NCBI RefSeq assembly: GCF_052324685.1
Contig: NW_027506873.1
Location: 310,001-374,000 of the forward strand
Length of the DNA: 64,000 nt
DNA from: Brachyhypopomus gauderio
Taxonomy: Eukaryota; Chordata; Actinopteri; Gymnotiformes; Hypopomidae
Direction: 5' to 3'
The position numbers and the translations under genes are program-made. The notes beneath the pieces are model-generated. The model saw nothing but the letters and a program-made list of their open reading frames with translations. It searched no databases and was not told where the DNA came from. Below are positions 32,801 to 41,764 of this stretch, one piece after another. The number at the start of each line of letters is the position of its first letter. Positions within the stretch are counted from its first letter, which is position 1.

Positions 32801-35800
32801 TATACAGAGCTCAGCACCATGGAGAGCTCCAAATACAGAATAGACCAGCACCCTGCTGCAGAGAGAACCGACAGGGAACAGTAGAGTTCTAGGCCACAGC
32901 ACAGGAAGCAAAATGGAAGACGAAAAGTAGGGAGCCGAGAGACTTCAGCAGCTGTCAGAAAATGTGCATGATGGAGAGATGGGATAGAATACAAGCACAG
33001 GAAGCAGATTTTGCAGATTTTTTTTGATGGACAGCGTCTGCCCAAACTGGCAGGTGTGCTTCTTTTCCATCAACACACTTGTTTACTCCTTGGTCCAGCT
33101 GAACGGTGATGGCCTCTACACCATGGCAGAAAACCTTATCTGCATCAATATCTCCAAAGCTGTCATTTTATTCTGTATATTCAAACAGCACTGGGTTTTG
33201 TTTGGTTACACATCTGTGTAACAGGATCTACTTCTAAAGTGTCAATCTGTAACAAGAAGTCACACAGACATGTGCCTCAGAAAGGCCTGCATTTGACACA
33301 GTTCAAGAGCACATACAGCCACACCAATAATAAGATCCTAAAGCCTCCTGCTTTCAGTTATAATGGTGCAATGTGAAAAACAGTGAATCCAGAACACACA
33401 GATCTACTCATTTCCACTTACACAAGCTCAGCAGCCAACTGAACCAACTGTCAAAAGAGGACCGGCGGATGCATCTTTACCATATACTGTGTTCCCGGGA
33501 TCACTTAATGCAGAGGTGGCCAACCCGTCAGAAACCAAGAGCCACTTTTTGTTACTGTGTTATGGCAAAGAGCCACATCATACAGGGACATGTAAATAGT
33601 TGGGGGGGTGTAATGGACAAAAAATAAGTATTATATCGCGATCGATCGATCGCCAGTAGTTGGTGAATTAGTAACTCGTGTGAGCGTGTGAAGTTTGCCA
33701 CTACACTACGTGTTTGCCACTACGCCGGTTTTAAAAGTATTAGCGGCTCGCTAGTCTTGTAAACAAACGCGCAGCACGAAGATGTAGTAGTGTGTCGCCC
33801 TCAGAGTTGATGAGGTAACCGGGACACGACACACACCGTTAGTGCAGGTGAGAGCGGACCGGCTGGTGAGCCGCATGAAACCAGGCAAAGAGCCGCAGGT
33901 TGGCCACTCCTGACTTAGTGGATCCCAAATCCACTAAAAGGATGCCAACCTTGAATTAAGTCAGGCTTAATGTTGAGCTGTGATTTCTATTTAGCAATTA
34001 GTGAAACTACGCAGATGGAAATCTCACTGAATGAAAGGAGGGAGAGCGGAAATGCCAAGCTCAGGTCCACCCACCCCACCATCCCTTGCTCCACCTCCAA
34101 GTTTTCTCCCAGCAGGCCGTGCAGTTGAATGAGGCAGGGTAAAAATAGATCAAGATGAATGCTTGCGTCATCGGCTGTGGTGGATGGGATGAAGCCATTT
34201 CTGAGAAGCCAGAAAGCAGAGGTCTGGCTGAATGAATTCTTGGGTTTGTTTTTTTCCTTGCCTGGGCGGCAGGAATAAGAATGACTCTGCAACGGTTAGG
34301 ACATAGGACCGACAAACAGCAGCCTCCAGCGTTCCTGTCTTTATCAGGACAGCAACAGGGAAGAAAGGAAGGATGGTTAAACCAGGCTAGAAATGCATTT
34401 TAGAACAACTTTACCACAATATATTTGTGTCATAATTTTGACATATGGTGTTACAGTGTATAGGGCAATGTATGAAAAAAGACAAGTGAACTGGCAAATA
34501 TACAGCCCTCAACACCACAGCATGGAGCAGTGAAGATATACAGATGGTGTACTAAATAATGAAGATATACAGACGGTGTACTAAATAGTGAAGATATACA
34601 GACGGTGTACTAAATAGTGAAGATATACAGATGGTGTACTAAATAGTGAAGATATACAGATGGTGTACTAAATAATGAAGATATACAGATGGTGTACTAA
34701 ATAGTGAAGATATACAGGTGGTGTACTAAATAGTGAAGATATACAGATGGTGTACTAAATAGTGAAGATATACAGATGGTGTACTAAATAAGGAAGATAT
34801 ACAGATGGTGTACTAAATAATGAAGATATACAAATGGTGTACTAAATAAGGAAGATATACAGATGGTGTACTAAATAGTGAAGATATCAAGTATATCCGA
34901 AAATCAAGTGGGCTTTATTAATAATTGGGAAGAGTTCGAGGGCAAGCCTGGTCTTTTAGGCAGGGACGGTGTCCACCCCACCCGGGATGGCGCTGCCCTG
35001 TTATCTTGCAGCATAGCCCGTAGTCTGTTAGTTAGTGGGCAGTGTAGTACTAGGAGCTGCTGACTAACCAGAGTCGCGACCACGCCGCAGACTAACGGGC
35101 TAAACCGTCTGTCTGCGAGCTGCTTAGAGGCGTCACCAAGATCCCATAGGATTGAGACTGTGTCTGTGCCCCGGGTTAAATTAAATCATAAGAAAATAGT
35201 CCGTCCTAAGTTTTTAACTAATATTCAAACTTCACATCCAATTATTACCTATATGACCGATCTGAAAATTGGATAAATTAATATTCGATCACTCAACTCT
35301 AAAGCAGTTTTTATGAATGAACTTATAACTGACCAGAAAATTGATATTCTATGTCTAACTGAAACGTGGATTCAATCTGGTGACTATTTATCTCTAAACG
35401 AAGCCACTCCTGTGGGATATAGTTATATACATAAACCTAGATTGTCAGGCAGAGGAGGAGGAATATGTATAATATATCGTGATTGTTTAGAAATTCATCA
35501 GAAATACTTGGATATCTTTAATTCATTTGAGATGCTGTCTATTAATGTAATTAGTCCATCTGAAAATAAAAGTTCATTTTCCCTAACAAATGTATATAGA
35601 CCACCAGGGCCTTACTCAGATTTCTTAAAAGATTTCACAGATTTTACAGTAAATTTAGCAGTTAGTAGTGACAAAATAATAATGGTAGGAGACTTTAACA
35701 TACATTTTGATAATGCGGAGGATCCACTGACAAGGGCTTTTACTTCTATATTGAACTCTGTTGGCATTAAACAAAACGTAGTAGGACCTACACATTATCG

Positions 35801-38800
35801 AAATCATACCCTAGATCTAATATTAACGCTGGGTATTGACGTAGATAATATAAATATACTCCCGCAAACCGTAGCTATCTCTGATCACTATTTAGTCAAA
35901 TTTGAGATTCATCTTAACATAAATACCCGCCCGTCTCCTCGGCAGTGTATAAAGCGCTCGATAAATTCATTAACAGCAACACAGTTTATTGAAGCCCTCC
36001 CTGATTTAACTGCTCTAGCCCACTCACCATCCTATCCAGGAGAGTTAGATAGTCTAACCAACTGCATAGAGAATACCGAGAATACCTGCAGATCAGCTCA
36101 AGACATAGTAGCTCCACTCAAATATAAAAAGACTAGATCTAAAAAACTCGCTCCGTGGTACACTGACCAAACTAGAAACTTAAAACAAATAGCACGTAAA
36201 TTAGAGCGTAAATGGCGATCTACTAAGTTGGAAGTATTCTACTGTGCCTGGAAGGATACATCATTGACTACAAACGGGCACTCGCTAAAGCACGCTCAGC
36301 ATACCTAGCCTCACTGATGGTGTACTAAATAGTGAACATATACAGATGGTGTACTAAATAAGGAAGATATACAGAAGGTGTACTAAATAATGAAGATATA
36401 CAGATGGTGTACTAAATAATGAAGATATACAAATGGTGTACTAAATAGTGAACATATACAGATGGTGTACTAAATAATGAAGATATACAGATGGTGTACT
36501 AAATAGTGAACATATACAGATGGTGTACTAAATAAGGAAGATATACAGAAGGTGTACTAAATAATGAAGATATACAGATGGTGTACTAAATAGTGAAGAT
36601 ATACAGATGGTGTACTAAATAGTGAACATATACAGATGGTGTACTAAATAAGGAAGATATACAGAAGGTGTACTAAATAATGAAGATATACAGATGGTGT
36701 ACTAAATAATGAAGATATACAGAAGGTGTACTAAATAGTGAAGATATACAGATGGTGTACTAAATAATGAAGATATACAGAAGGTGTACTAAATAGTGAA
36801 GATATACAGATGGTGTACTAAATAATGAAGATATACAGATGGTGTACTAAATAATGAAGATATACAGACGGTGTACTAAATAATGAAGATATACAGAAGG
36901 TGTACTAAATAGTGAAGATATACAGATGGTGTACTAAATAATGAAGATATACAGAAGGTGTACTAAATAGTGAAGATATACAGATGGTGTACTAAATAAT
37001 GAAGATATACAGACGGTGTACTAAATAATGAAGATATACAGATGGTGTACTAAATAATGAAGATATACAGACGGTGTACTAAATAATGAAGATATACAGA
37101 TGGTGTACTAAATAATGAAGATATACAGATGGTGTACTAAATAATGAAGATATACAGACGGTGTACTAAATAATGAAGATATACAGATGGTGTACTAAAT
37201 AATGAAGATATACAGATGGTGTACTAAATAATGAAGATATACAGACGGTGTACTAAATAATGAAGATATACAGATGGTGTACTAAATAAGGAACGCTCCT
37301 TCCCACTGTTGTAACACTGCTGAAGCCTTAAAAAGCACCACGGATGAAATAACTTGCCCCGTGGAGATGAAGAAATGGGCCGTATGCTGAACAACTGGGC
37401 CAGGCTGCATATACGGCTGCCCTTCAGTAACTTACAGCATTTCTGCTGGTTCTACATGGTGCTAGGACATCAAGTGTGACATTTGATTGGCCGACTCGGC
37501 TCTCGTGGGGTCCAGTGAACCAAAATCTCACTGGCCAGCGATAGGCGTGCAGTGGGGGCCATGCTGCAGTGACGCAACACACCATCAAATGGCAGAGTGG
37601 CACCAAAGGGAAAGAATGATGTCTCATCAGGAGTACCATTCTCTGAGTGGTGCTCAGAGCTCAGAGTCCTGCCCCCATCTCTGGAGCAAAAGGCTTAGAG
37701 CTGCCACTGTGGTTAGATGGGAGCCCATGGTGCGGGGGGTGGGGGCGGAACCACAGGCAAGAGCCCCTTCACAGATGCACCACATGCTTGTCAGCCAATC
37801 ACAGCACCCTGAGCATCAGGTCAGCAAGGCCCAGCAATTTCTACAGCTATGTGCATCTATTCAAGTTTTGGATTCATTTGGTAGTCTGTCTGCCATATGT
37901 AATATCTTGATAAGGATGTACTACAAAAACTTCAGTGAAACATCACACATTTGAACGTTTACATATGATGCAATTCAAGAGCATTTACAACCACATGACA
38001 TGTACGATTAAAAACCTCCAGCAGTGTTTATAACCACTGAAATAGACACACACTACCTGCACTACTGTGTTGAGGGACATACAGGCATCTGTTGCCATAT
38101 TAGGAATGATCAGGATCAAAGTATTTTAAACAAATTATCCTACTTGTCCTGGAAGGAATTAATTTCTAGGTGAGCTAGGCTAATTATTGCAGGAATGCAT
38201 GTTTGTCTGAAATGCCACAGAAAACATTTACACCAGCCTGTTTCATAATACCTGTTTGCCATAGCATTTACAGGCTGTAATGAACTCAAATTGTGCTATT
38301 AAGTGTGATGCTTTTTCTGTCATGCTTTTTTTAACAACTACACTACAATTAACTGATCTATAAGTAAGATCAGTTAATAAGATTGACGTAATTACATCAC
38401 AACATTGTACTAAATAGGCTGGAGACACTCACTGGCATAAGAGGTCAAGCACTCTCCTGGTTCAGATCCTACCTGACAGATTGTTACCAATGTGTACTTG
38501 TAAATAACGAATGTTCAGAACATAAAAAGGTAAAATATGGTGTCCCACAAGGATCTGTATTGGGCCCCATATTATTGTCATTGTATATGCTACCGCTGGG
38601 GACAATCATTAGTAGGCATGGTATTAGCTTCCATTGCTATGCAGATGCTACTCAGTTGTATATATTTTCTAATCCGGATTATATCAATACTACTCTCAAA
38701 ATTGAGAATTGCGTCCAGGACATAAAAAACTGGATGGCATCTAATTTTCTTCTACTAAATTCTGATAAGACTGAGGTGTTGATTCTTGGACCCAAAGCTA

Positions 38801-40929
38801 CTAGAAGCAATTGTTCTTATATTCCTCTTACCCTAGGTGGATTTTCAGTAACACCTACATCTACCGCAAAAAGCTTAGGTGTCACTATTGATTCAGAGCT
38901 TTCATTTCACACATATATATGCAACGTCACTAAGGCTGCATTTTTCCATTTACAAAATATTGCCAAGCTGAGACAGTTATTTCTTTAGCTGATGCAGAGA
39001 AGCTGGTCCATGCTTTTGTCTCGTCAAGATTGGACTACTGTAATTGTCTTCTAATTGGATGCTCTAAACACTCCATAAAGAAACTACAACTTGTACAGAA
39101 TGCTGCAGCTAGAGTCCTAACTAAGGCTAGAAAATGTTATCATATTAGTGCTAATCTCTCGGCGTTACACTGGCTTCTGGTTAAATATCGAATTGAATTT
39201 AAAATTCTTTTGTTGACCTATAAGGTGTTAAATGGTCTTGCTCCACAATATCTGAGTGAACTCATTGCATACTATAACCCATCTCACCTTCTGCGCTCCC
39301 AAAAAGCAGGATTTCTCTTAGTTCCAAAAATTTGTAAAACTACAGCCAGAGGCAGAACTTTTTAACCTTTAAAGCCCCTCAGTTCCAGCTCCGATCCGAG
39401 ATTCTGACACAGTTCCAATCTTTAAATCTAGATGTAAAACCTGTTTAATCAAGCCTTCAGTTAATATTCTACATATAAAGGTGTGGAGCTCAGGTGGCCC
39501 CACTCATTGAGTCTTCTGGTAATCTGAGATGTTGATGTTGTCATCCAACCATGTCATGTGATCACTCTAGTTGTGATCATGACTTGGGTGTAAAGCAATG
39601 TCTCAGTGAGCCCTTATGACTGTGGTCACCTCCAGGCCCCTCCCTTTAGTTATGCTGCTATAGGTAAACCTGATGGAGCCACATGCTAATCACTGCCACG
39701 TGAGCTATGTATGTCTGTTTAAATCGATGGTTGTCTAAATTGATGTTCACATACTCAACCTGTATCTTGGTTGAATGCTTCTACCAAAGACAATTCCATA
39801 CAAGCACCTAGGACAGGTATCACCAAATGGCGGACCGCGGTCCGGATCCGGACCCGAACGCCGTCCTGTCCGGACCCAATCACATTCCTGATTAACTGGA
39901 TACGGACCCAAATGCCAAAAAATTTTTAACGGGAGACTATATTTTAAACCGGAGAATTTATTTTTAGACGAGTGTTACGTTCACCACCCATTTGAGTGTT
40001 ACGTTCGCCCCCCCGCTCAACAACTTTCGTTCGCCACCGCGGACCCGGACCTAAGGTCTGAGCTATCTGCCAAAAATGGACCGCGGAAAGATTTAATTGA
40101 TTACCCCTGACCTAGGAGATGGTCTGGCTTGCCAGTGAATGTGCCAATGCCGTGGTCGGATGTGCCATTGCCGCAAGAGGACGTGCTGATACCAACTCCT
40201 ACCTGAGGCTCACCATCTGCATTGAAGAGACTGTGACTACTCGGCCTAGAATTAGAACTATAACTATAGAACTATATTTGAACTATAAATACGGACTTCT
40301 GATAGCGGGCCACCCAATGTAGGATGGGTTCCCTTTTGAGTCTTGGTCCTCCCAAGGTTTCTTCTTAATCCCCGCCATCATAGGGAGTTTTTCCTCGCCA
40401 CTGTCACCTCTGGCTTGTTCATTAGGGATCTGGACCCATAGTATTAATATACTTTGACTTTGAATCTCGATAATACTGAATGATGCATGCTATGCTACAC
40501 ATGCAGTACATGAAATGAACACGATCAGCCTTCAGGTTTGATGTAAACCACAACAAGTAAACTGCAGTCTAGAATAAAGAGCACCTACAGATGTGATTCC
40601 ATATGTGTTATTTCTCAGAGGTTTACAGAGCCTGACTAGTCGACAAATGACGCGGAGGAGTTTGTAGCCACTGTGAATGACACCCTTGCTATCTCCAGGA
40701 GTTTATGAGCCTCACTCACCCATATCTGAAGCTTGATTCTCTTGTCATTTTTGTAGACGGTTTTGACTTTGAAATCAATGCCGACTGTGCTGACAAACGC
40801 CGACGTGAAGGAGTCGTCGGCGTAGCGGAAGAGGAACGACGTTTTCCCAACACTGCTGTTCCCAATGATAAGCAGTTTGAACATGTAATCGAAGTTCTGA
40901 TCGCCACTTTCTTTCTGTGTCGCTGCCAT
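14644..40929 (-). CDS. rab3c: Rab3-family small GTPase, rab3c
   Basis: A GTP-binding switch on synaptic and secretory vesicles in regulated exocytosis. Coding exons in transcript order: 40929-40720, 16567-16449, 15478-15354, 14837-14644. All have GT-AG borders and phases that join into 215 residues. Motifs: P-loop GNSSVGKT (residues 23-30), switch [10 protein letters not shown], switch [10 protein letters not shown], base-binding NKCD and TSAK, and C-terminal Cys-Ala-Cys for double geranylgeranylation. The ATG at 40927-40929 sits directly after an acceptor-like TTAG, so an upstream untranslated exon is likely, probably in the CpG-rich stretch near 41.8-42.0 kb. The [11 protein letters not shown] tail and the pde4d/plk2 neighbours favour RAB3C over RAB3A/B/D. 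The segment [15 protein letters not shown] after the NKCD loop departs from the usual SERGR form. Intron 1 of the coding part is about 24 kb and full of transposons. Confidence 0.93.
15503..15660 (-). mobile_element. LINE 3'-tail fragment beside rab3c exon
   Basis: On the minus strand this ends GCACTTTATAAACAG... then TATAAATAAAGC and a (TGAGT)n tail, the style of fish LINE 3' ends. The tail stops about 25 bases upstream of the 3' splice site of the rab3c exon at 15478. Confidence 0.55.
15806..15961. repeat. (CACGCA)n and (CA)n microsatellite
   Basis: Hexamers of CACGCA (about 15826-15900) lead into a pure CA run. All alternating purine-pyrimidine. Lies in a rab3c intron. Confidence 0.95.
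16588..16626. repeat. (CA)n microsatellite upstream of a rab3c exon
   Basis: About 19 AC units lie 20 bases upstream (on the gene strand) of the exon at 16567. On that strand the tract reads TG repeats near the 3' splice site. Confidence 0.9.
16736..17081. repeat. 22-bp tandem repeat, about 15.7 copies
   Basis: Unit CAGTCACACTCACCCAGCCTTC, with an occasional CAATCACACT variant. In the rab3c intron, within 200 bases of an exon. The Pro/Ser/His reading frame over it is a by-product of the repeat. Confidence 0.9.
17553..17785 (+). pseudogene. PIF/Harbinger (HARBI1-like) transposase fragment
   Basis: The plus-strand frame contains the blocks [30 protein letters not shown] and [16 protein letters not shown], which I recognise from Harbinger-type transposases of fish. 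These form the N-terminal part only; the DDE catalytic part is missing because the frame runs directly into an oppositely oriented Myb-like remnant. Confidence 0.75.
17786..18030 (-). pseudogene. Harbinger-associated Myb/SANT-like protein remnant
   Basis: On the minus strand an exon-like piece encodes [17 protein letters not shown] (near 18019-17955) and ends at a GTAAGT donor. A downstream piece encodes [15 protein letters not shown] (near 17870-17825). This matches the Myb/SANT-like DNA-binding protein carried by many fish Harbinger elements. It overlaps nothing else and is truncated at both ends. Confidence 0.6.
18031..18495. mobile_element. Harbinger element terminal region
   Basis: Non-coding sequence that ends GAGCTCGCTTCGTGGAATAGCCCC; its complement GGGGCTATTCCACGAAGC is the typical terminus of fish Harbinger elements. 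The matching left terminus was not found, so this copy is truncated. Confidence 0.5.
18545..19310 (-). repeat. Dispersed repeat with a tRNA-like (SINE-type) head
   Basis: The complement of about 18805-18875 has an A-box-like TTCAGTAGTTATGGCA and a perfect B-box-type GGTTCAAATCC at tRNA-like spacing. The body to 19310 contains GGTAAAGCAAGGAAAAGTTGATTTTTACCTT, which recurs inverted near 27456-27490. Probably a tRNA-derived SINE or composite; it is not a functional tRNA because the acceptor stem is not evident. Confidence 0.45.
19320..20100. mobile_element. Degraded hAT-like elements
   Basis: Opens with AGGGTTGCAGCGGTAT and continues through ATACCACGGTATTAC and CATACCGTGTGCG, a style seen in fish hAT elements. 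The part from 19690 to 20050 with TTCAAGCACTTGTACGTCACTTTCAAGG and TTCCAGCATATTTCAAACCTGAAA is likewise transposon-like. No clear ends. Confidence 0.3.
20345..20575 (+). mobile_element. LINE 3'-tail fragment with (TGATTGAT)n end
   Basis: Contains GAGGATGGGTTCC, GGTTTCTTCCTCATGC, GAGTTTTTCCTTGCCACTGTCG, GGCTTGCTCACTGGGGG, then AAAAGCGCTATATAAATAAA and TTGATTGATTGATTGA. This is a recurrent fish LINE 3' end. A 90-base piece of the same subfamily sits at 62606-62700. Confidence 0.65.
20720..22244 (+). pseudogene. Decayed pogo/Tigger-type DNA transposon
   Basis: The left end has a hairpin-forming TIR (CCAGACTATAAGTCGCAC... GCGACTTATAGTCCGGG, 20730-20810). A transposase frame starts at ATG 20982 with a helix-turn-helix segment, followed by CENP-B/DDE-type blocks: [31 protein letters not shown], the catalytic-type [15 protein letters not shown] and [10 protein letters not shown]. 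It ends [17 protein letters not shown] near 22244. Lesions: stop TGA at 21129-21131, a frame change there, one extra C in the C run at about 21488-21492 and a TAG at about 21825. The protein cannot be made. The right TIR was not found. Confidence 0.8.
22470..22539. repeat. (CA)n microsatellite
   Basis: About 35 AC units, uninterrupted. Confidence 0.95.
22540..22934. other. No gene seen
   Basis: AT-rich sequence with a poly(T) run (22639-22650), leading into the 43-bp array. Confidence 0.5.
22935..25990. repeat. 43-bp tandem array, about 71 copies
   Basis: Unit: AGTAAAGATCCATATTAGGA followed by GGAATACACATGTGAGACCAAAC. Copies are nearly identical; most variation is at two positions giving AGTAAA, AGGACA, AGTACA and AGTACAGAG classes that alternate in runs. 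There are no spacers of unique sequence. In the large rab3c intron. The last copy runs into the LTR-like module at 25991. Confidence 0.95.
25991..26192 (+). mobile_element. LTR-like promoter and poly(A) module
   Basis: Contains TATAAAG at about 26070-26076, a start-site-like region, AATAAAAC at about 26138-26145, and ends TTTCCACA near 26192. The order TATA, about 70 bases, AATAAA, about 45 bases, then CA is that of a short retrotransposon LTR (U3-R-U5). A TG start could be at 26013 (TGTTGTGC). I found no convincing target duplication and no internal coding region, so a solo LTR is an inference. Confidence 0.4.
26305..27264. mobile_element. Non-autonomous hAT element, 960 bp, with 8-bp target duplication
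   Basis: Starts CAGAGGTGGGACCAAGTCA and ends GACTCGAGTCCCCACCTCTG. Flanked by perfect TTATATAT copies at 26297-26304 and 27265-27272. Repeated CAAGTC/GAGTC words fill both ends. An internal inverted repeat (about 26486-26545 against 26855-26920, key word GCTTTACGAATGCTAC) could fold the middle. No transposase. Confidence 0.9.
27273..28375. other. No gene seen
   Basis: Intronic sequence of rab3c. It has a C run at about 27626-27638 and an inverted copy of the GGTAAAGCAAGGAAAAGTTGA repeat (27456-27490). Open frames are not conserved-looking. Confidence 0.5.
28376..28475 (-). repeat. tRNA-like SINE head
   Basis: The complement reads TGGCCTAGTGGTTGACATGC (A box) and, at tRNA spacing, GGTTCAAGTTCC (B box). 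This looks like the promoter head of a tRNA-derived SINE. No body or tail is recognised, and a real tRNA cloverleaf is not supported. Confidence 0.5.
28704..28785. repeat. (CG)/(CA)n microsatellite
   Basis: A short GCGCGTGCGCACACGCGCGC palindromic start is followed by about 33 CA units. Confidence 0.9.
29541..29815 (-). mobile_element. L2-type LINE 3'-tail fragment
   Basis: The complement of the LINE tail also found at 40310-40450 and 44008-44240: ATCAAATCAAATATATTTGT, GCGCTTTACAGGATTTACAAGG, CTATGGGTCCAGATCCCTAA and ACTCCCTATGATGGTGGGG. It lies between two TA microsatellites. Confidence 0.75.
29818..29884. repeat. (TA)n microsatellite
   Basis: About 33 TA units; a second short TA run lies at 29519-29541 and others flank the Tc1 copy. 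Confidence 0.95.
29978..31494 (-). mobile_element. Tc1/mariner transposon, near full length, transposase broken
   Basis: Ends CACTGCTCAAAAAAATAA and its complement (about 31477-31494), inserted in TA-rich DNA as expected for TA target choice. On the minus strand the transposase starts [20 protein letters not shown] (31204 downward) with a paired HTH DNA-binding region ([14 protein letters not shown]), then a GRRR-type linker. The catalytic domain reads [17 protein letters not shown] and [12 protein letters not shown] (the D, D and E regions). Lesions: a deletion after RRPQ that shifts frame (about 30861), a second small deletion after FTLST, and a TAG replacing a Gln or Arg codon near the C terminus. 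Related fragments lie at 9820-10279 and 43122-43837. Confidence 0.9.
31500..33510. other. No gene seen
   Basis: rab3c intron. Imperfect duplications of GGTAGGCACCTATCCCTCGAG occur between 31720 and 31890. The frames near 32543-32900 are short and compositionally ordinary. Confidence 0.5.
33511..33912. mobile_element. Non-autonomous hAT element, 402 bp
   Basis: Starts CAGAGGTGGCCAACC and ends GGTTGGCCACTCCTG. Flanked by ACTTAATG (33503-33510) and ACTTAGTG (33913-33920), an 8-bp target duplication with one change. The interior has AAGAGCCAC/AAGAGCCGC near both ends and a CGATCGATCGATCG run. Confidence 0.85.
33921..34531. other. No gene seen
   Basis: rab3c intron without recognised features. 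Confidence 0.5.
34532..34887. repeat. 29-bp minisatellite, left block, about 12 copies
   Basis: Unit GAAGATATACAGATGGTGTA followed by CTAAATAAT (or AGT). It breaks off after GAAGATAT where LINE sequence begins. Confidence 0.9.
34888..36314 (+). pseudogene. L2-clade LINE, 5' half: ORF1 esterase end and ORF2 endonuclease
   Basis: The first frame (34878-35063) ends with [20 protein letters not shown] then [11 protein letters not shown], the Asp-x-x-His block of the SGNH esterase found in ORF1 of some L2/CR1-type LINEs. ORF2 follows: an apurinic-type endonuclease with [28 protein letters not shown], the catalytic [17 protein letters not shown] and SDHYLV, open from 35313 to 36308. A TAA sits just upstream of INIRSLNSK (about 35274). 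There is no reverse transcriptase here: the copy stops at the minisatellite. Confidence 0.85.
36315..37292. repeat. 29-bp minisatellite, right block, about 34 copies
   Basis: Same unit as the left block, with CAGATGG, CAGAAGG and CAGACGG variants that form short higher-order patterns (for example alternating AAGG and ATGG near 36720-36990). Confidence 0.95.
37293..38384. other. No gene seen
   Basis: rab3c intron between the minisatellite and the LINE 3' half. The open frames at 37487-37954 have no recognisable motif. Confidence 0.5.
38385..40470 (+). pseudogene. L2-clade LINE, 3' half: reverse transcriptase end and 3' tail
   Basis: Encodes the later RT motifs [22 protein letters not shown] (the catalytic YADD is YADA), [12 protein letters not shown] and SLGVTID. 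After a frame break at about 38985 come [29 protein letters not shown] and [11 protein letters not shown]. The 3' UTR ends with GGATGGGTTCCCTTTTGAGT, AGGGAGTTTTTCCTCGCCAC and CTGGACCCATAGTATTAA, matching the tails at 29541 and 44008. A hAT element (39814-40109) is nested in the 3' UTR. The RT fingers and palm start are missing. Confidence 0.85.
39814..40109. mobile_element. Non-autonomous hAT element, 296 bp, nested in the LINE
   Basis: Flanked by perfect ACCTAGGA copies (39806-39813 and 40110-40117). The ends read CAGGTATCACCAAATGGCGG and TTGATTACCCCTG, with GGACCGCGGTCCGGATCCGG palindromes inside. A relative in inverted orientation ends at 60546. Confidence 0.9.
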
Positions 40930-41764
40930 CTAACCAAAGGGAGAAAAAAGAGCCGGCTGCAGTGCCCTTCATTACCTCACAGCATTTCAAAGTGGATTTC
41001 ATCAGAACCATTTCATTAGCATTTTAACTTGTATGATCATTACTCCAATGGTAATATAAAGAATAAAAAAATTAAAAGGTAGTACTGTGTACTTGTTTGT
41101 CAGATAACTTGAAAACAAGGTTTAAACTAAATACTGTCAGAGAAGATGGCCTGCCATCTTCATGAAATATAAAAAAAGATTATTTCACTTATTCCTTCTG
41201 AACTTAGTACACCTGCCATCTACAGAAAGTGACCTTAGGTTCTGTCCAATAATTAAACAACACATCAGAAACCATTAAGATAAAAATGTCTATACTGCAC
41301 TCCTTAAGAGAACCGGACTTGATATTTAAACGTAGGTTAACTTAACATCAAACTGTTAGGTTAAATGGGAAAATATTTAATATACAATATACGACTGAAA
41401 AAAAAACGATATTGCCACCATCACGTCGAAGGCATGTTACACAGAATTCAAGCTTCACTCAAAGCCAAGCGCTATGGCCGTAATATCCCCCCACCCCAGC
41501 TTAGCCGACGGAGAGATGATTTCTATTCATTTCATTTTGCTATAATTTTGTTTTCGTTTTCACCCGACACGCGATTTCTTTTCATTGAGTAAAAGCAAAG
41601 CGTCTTATTATAAAGCAATACATTTGCCACGCGCTACCTAAATTTTTACCGTCCCTGTTCCACACGGGAATGTTCAGATTAAGTGTACTCTCTCTTTCTG
41701 TTAATTGCTTTAAACCCCGCGTTTCGTAAAATATATATGAAAAATAAAGGAAAAAAACAAACCT

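Noticed and set aside
32485..32911. Several overlapping frames of 60-113 codons on both strands
   Set aside because: No conserved motif or splice logic; GC content slightly higher than surroundings explains the openness.
37424..37954. A 155-codon plus-strand frame
   Set aside because: No recognisable domain or composition bias; it lies in an intron between repeats.
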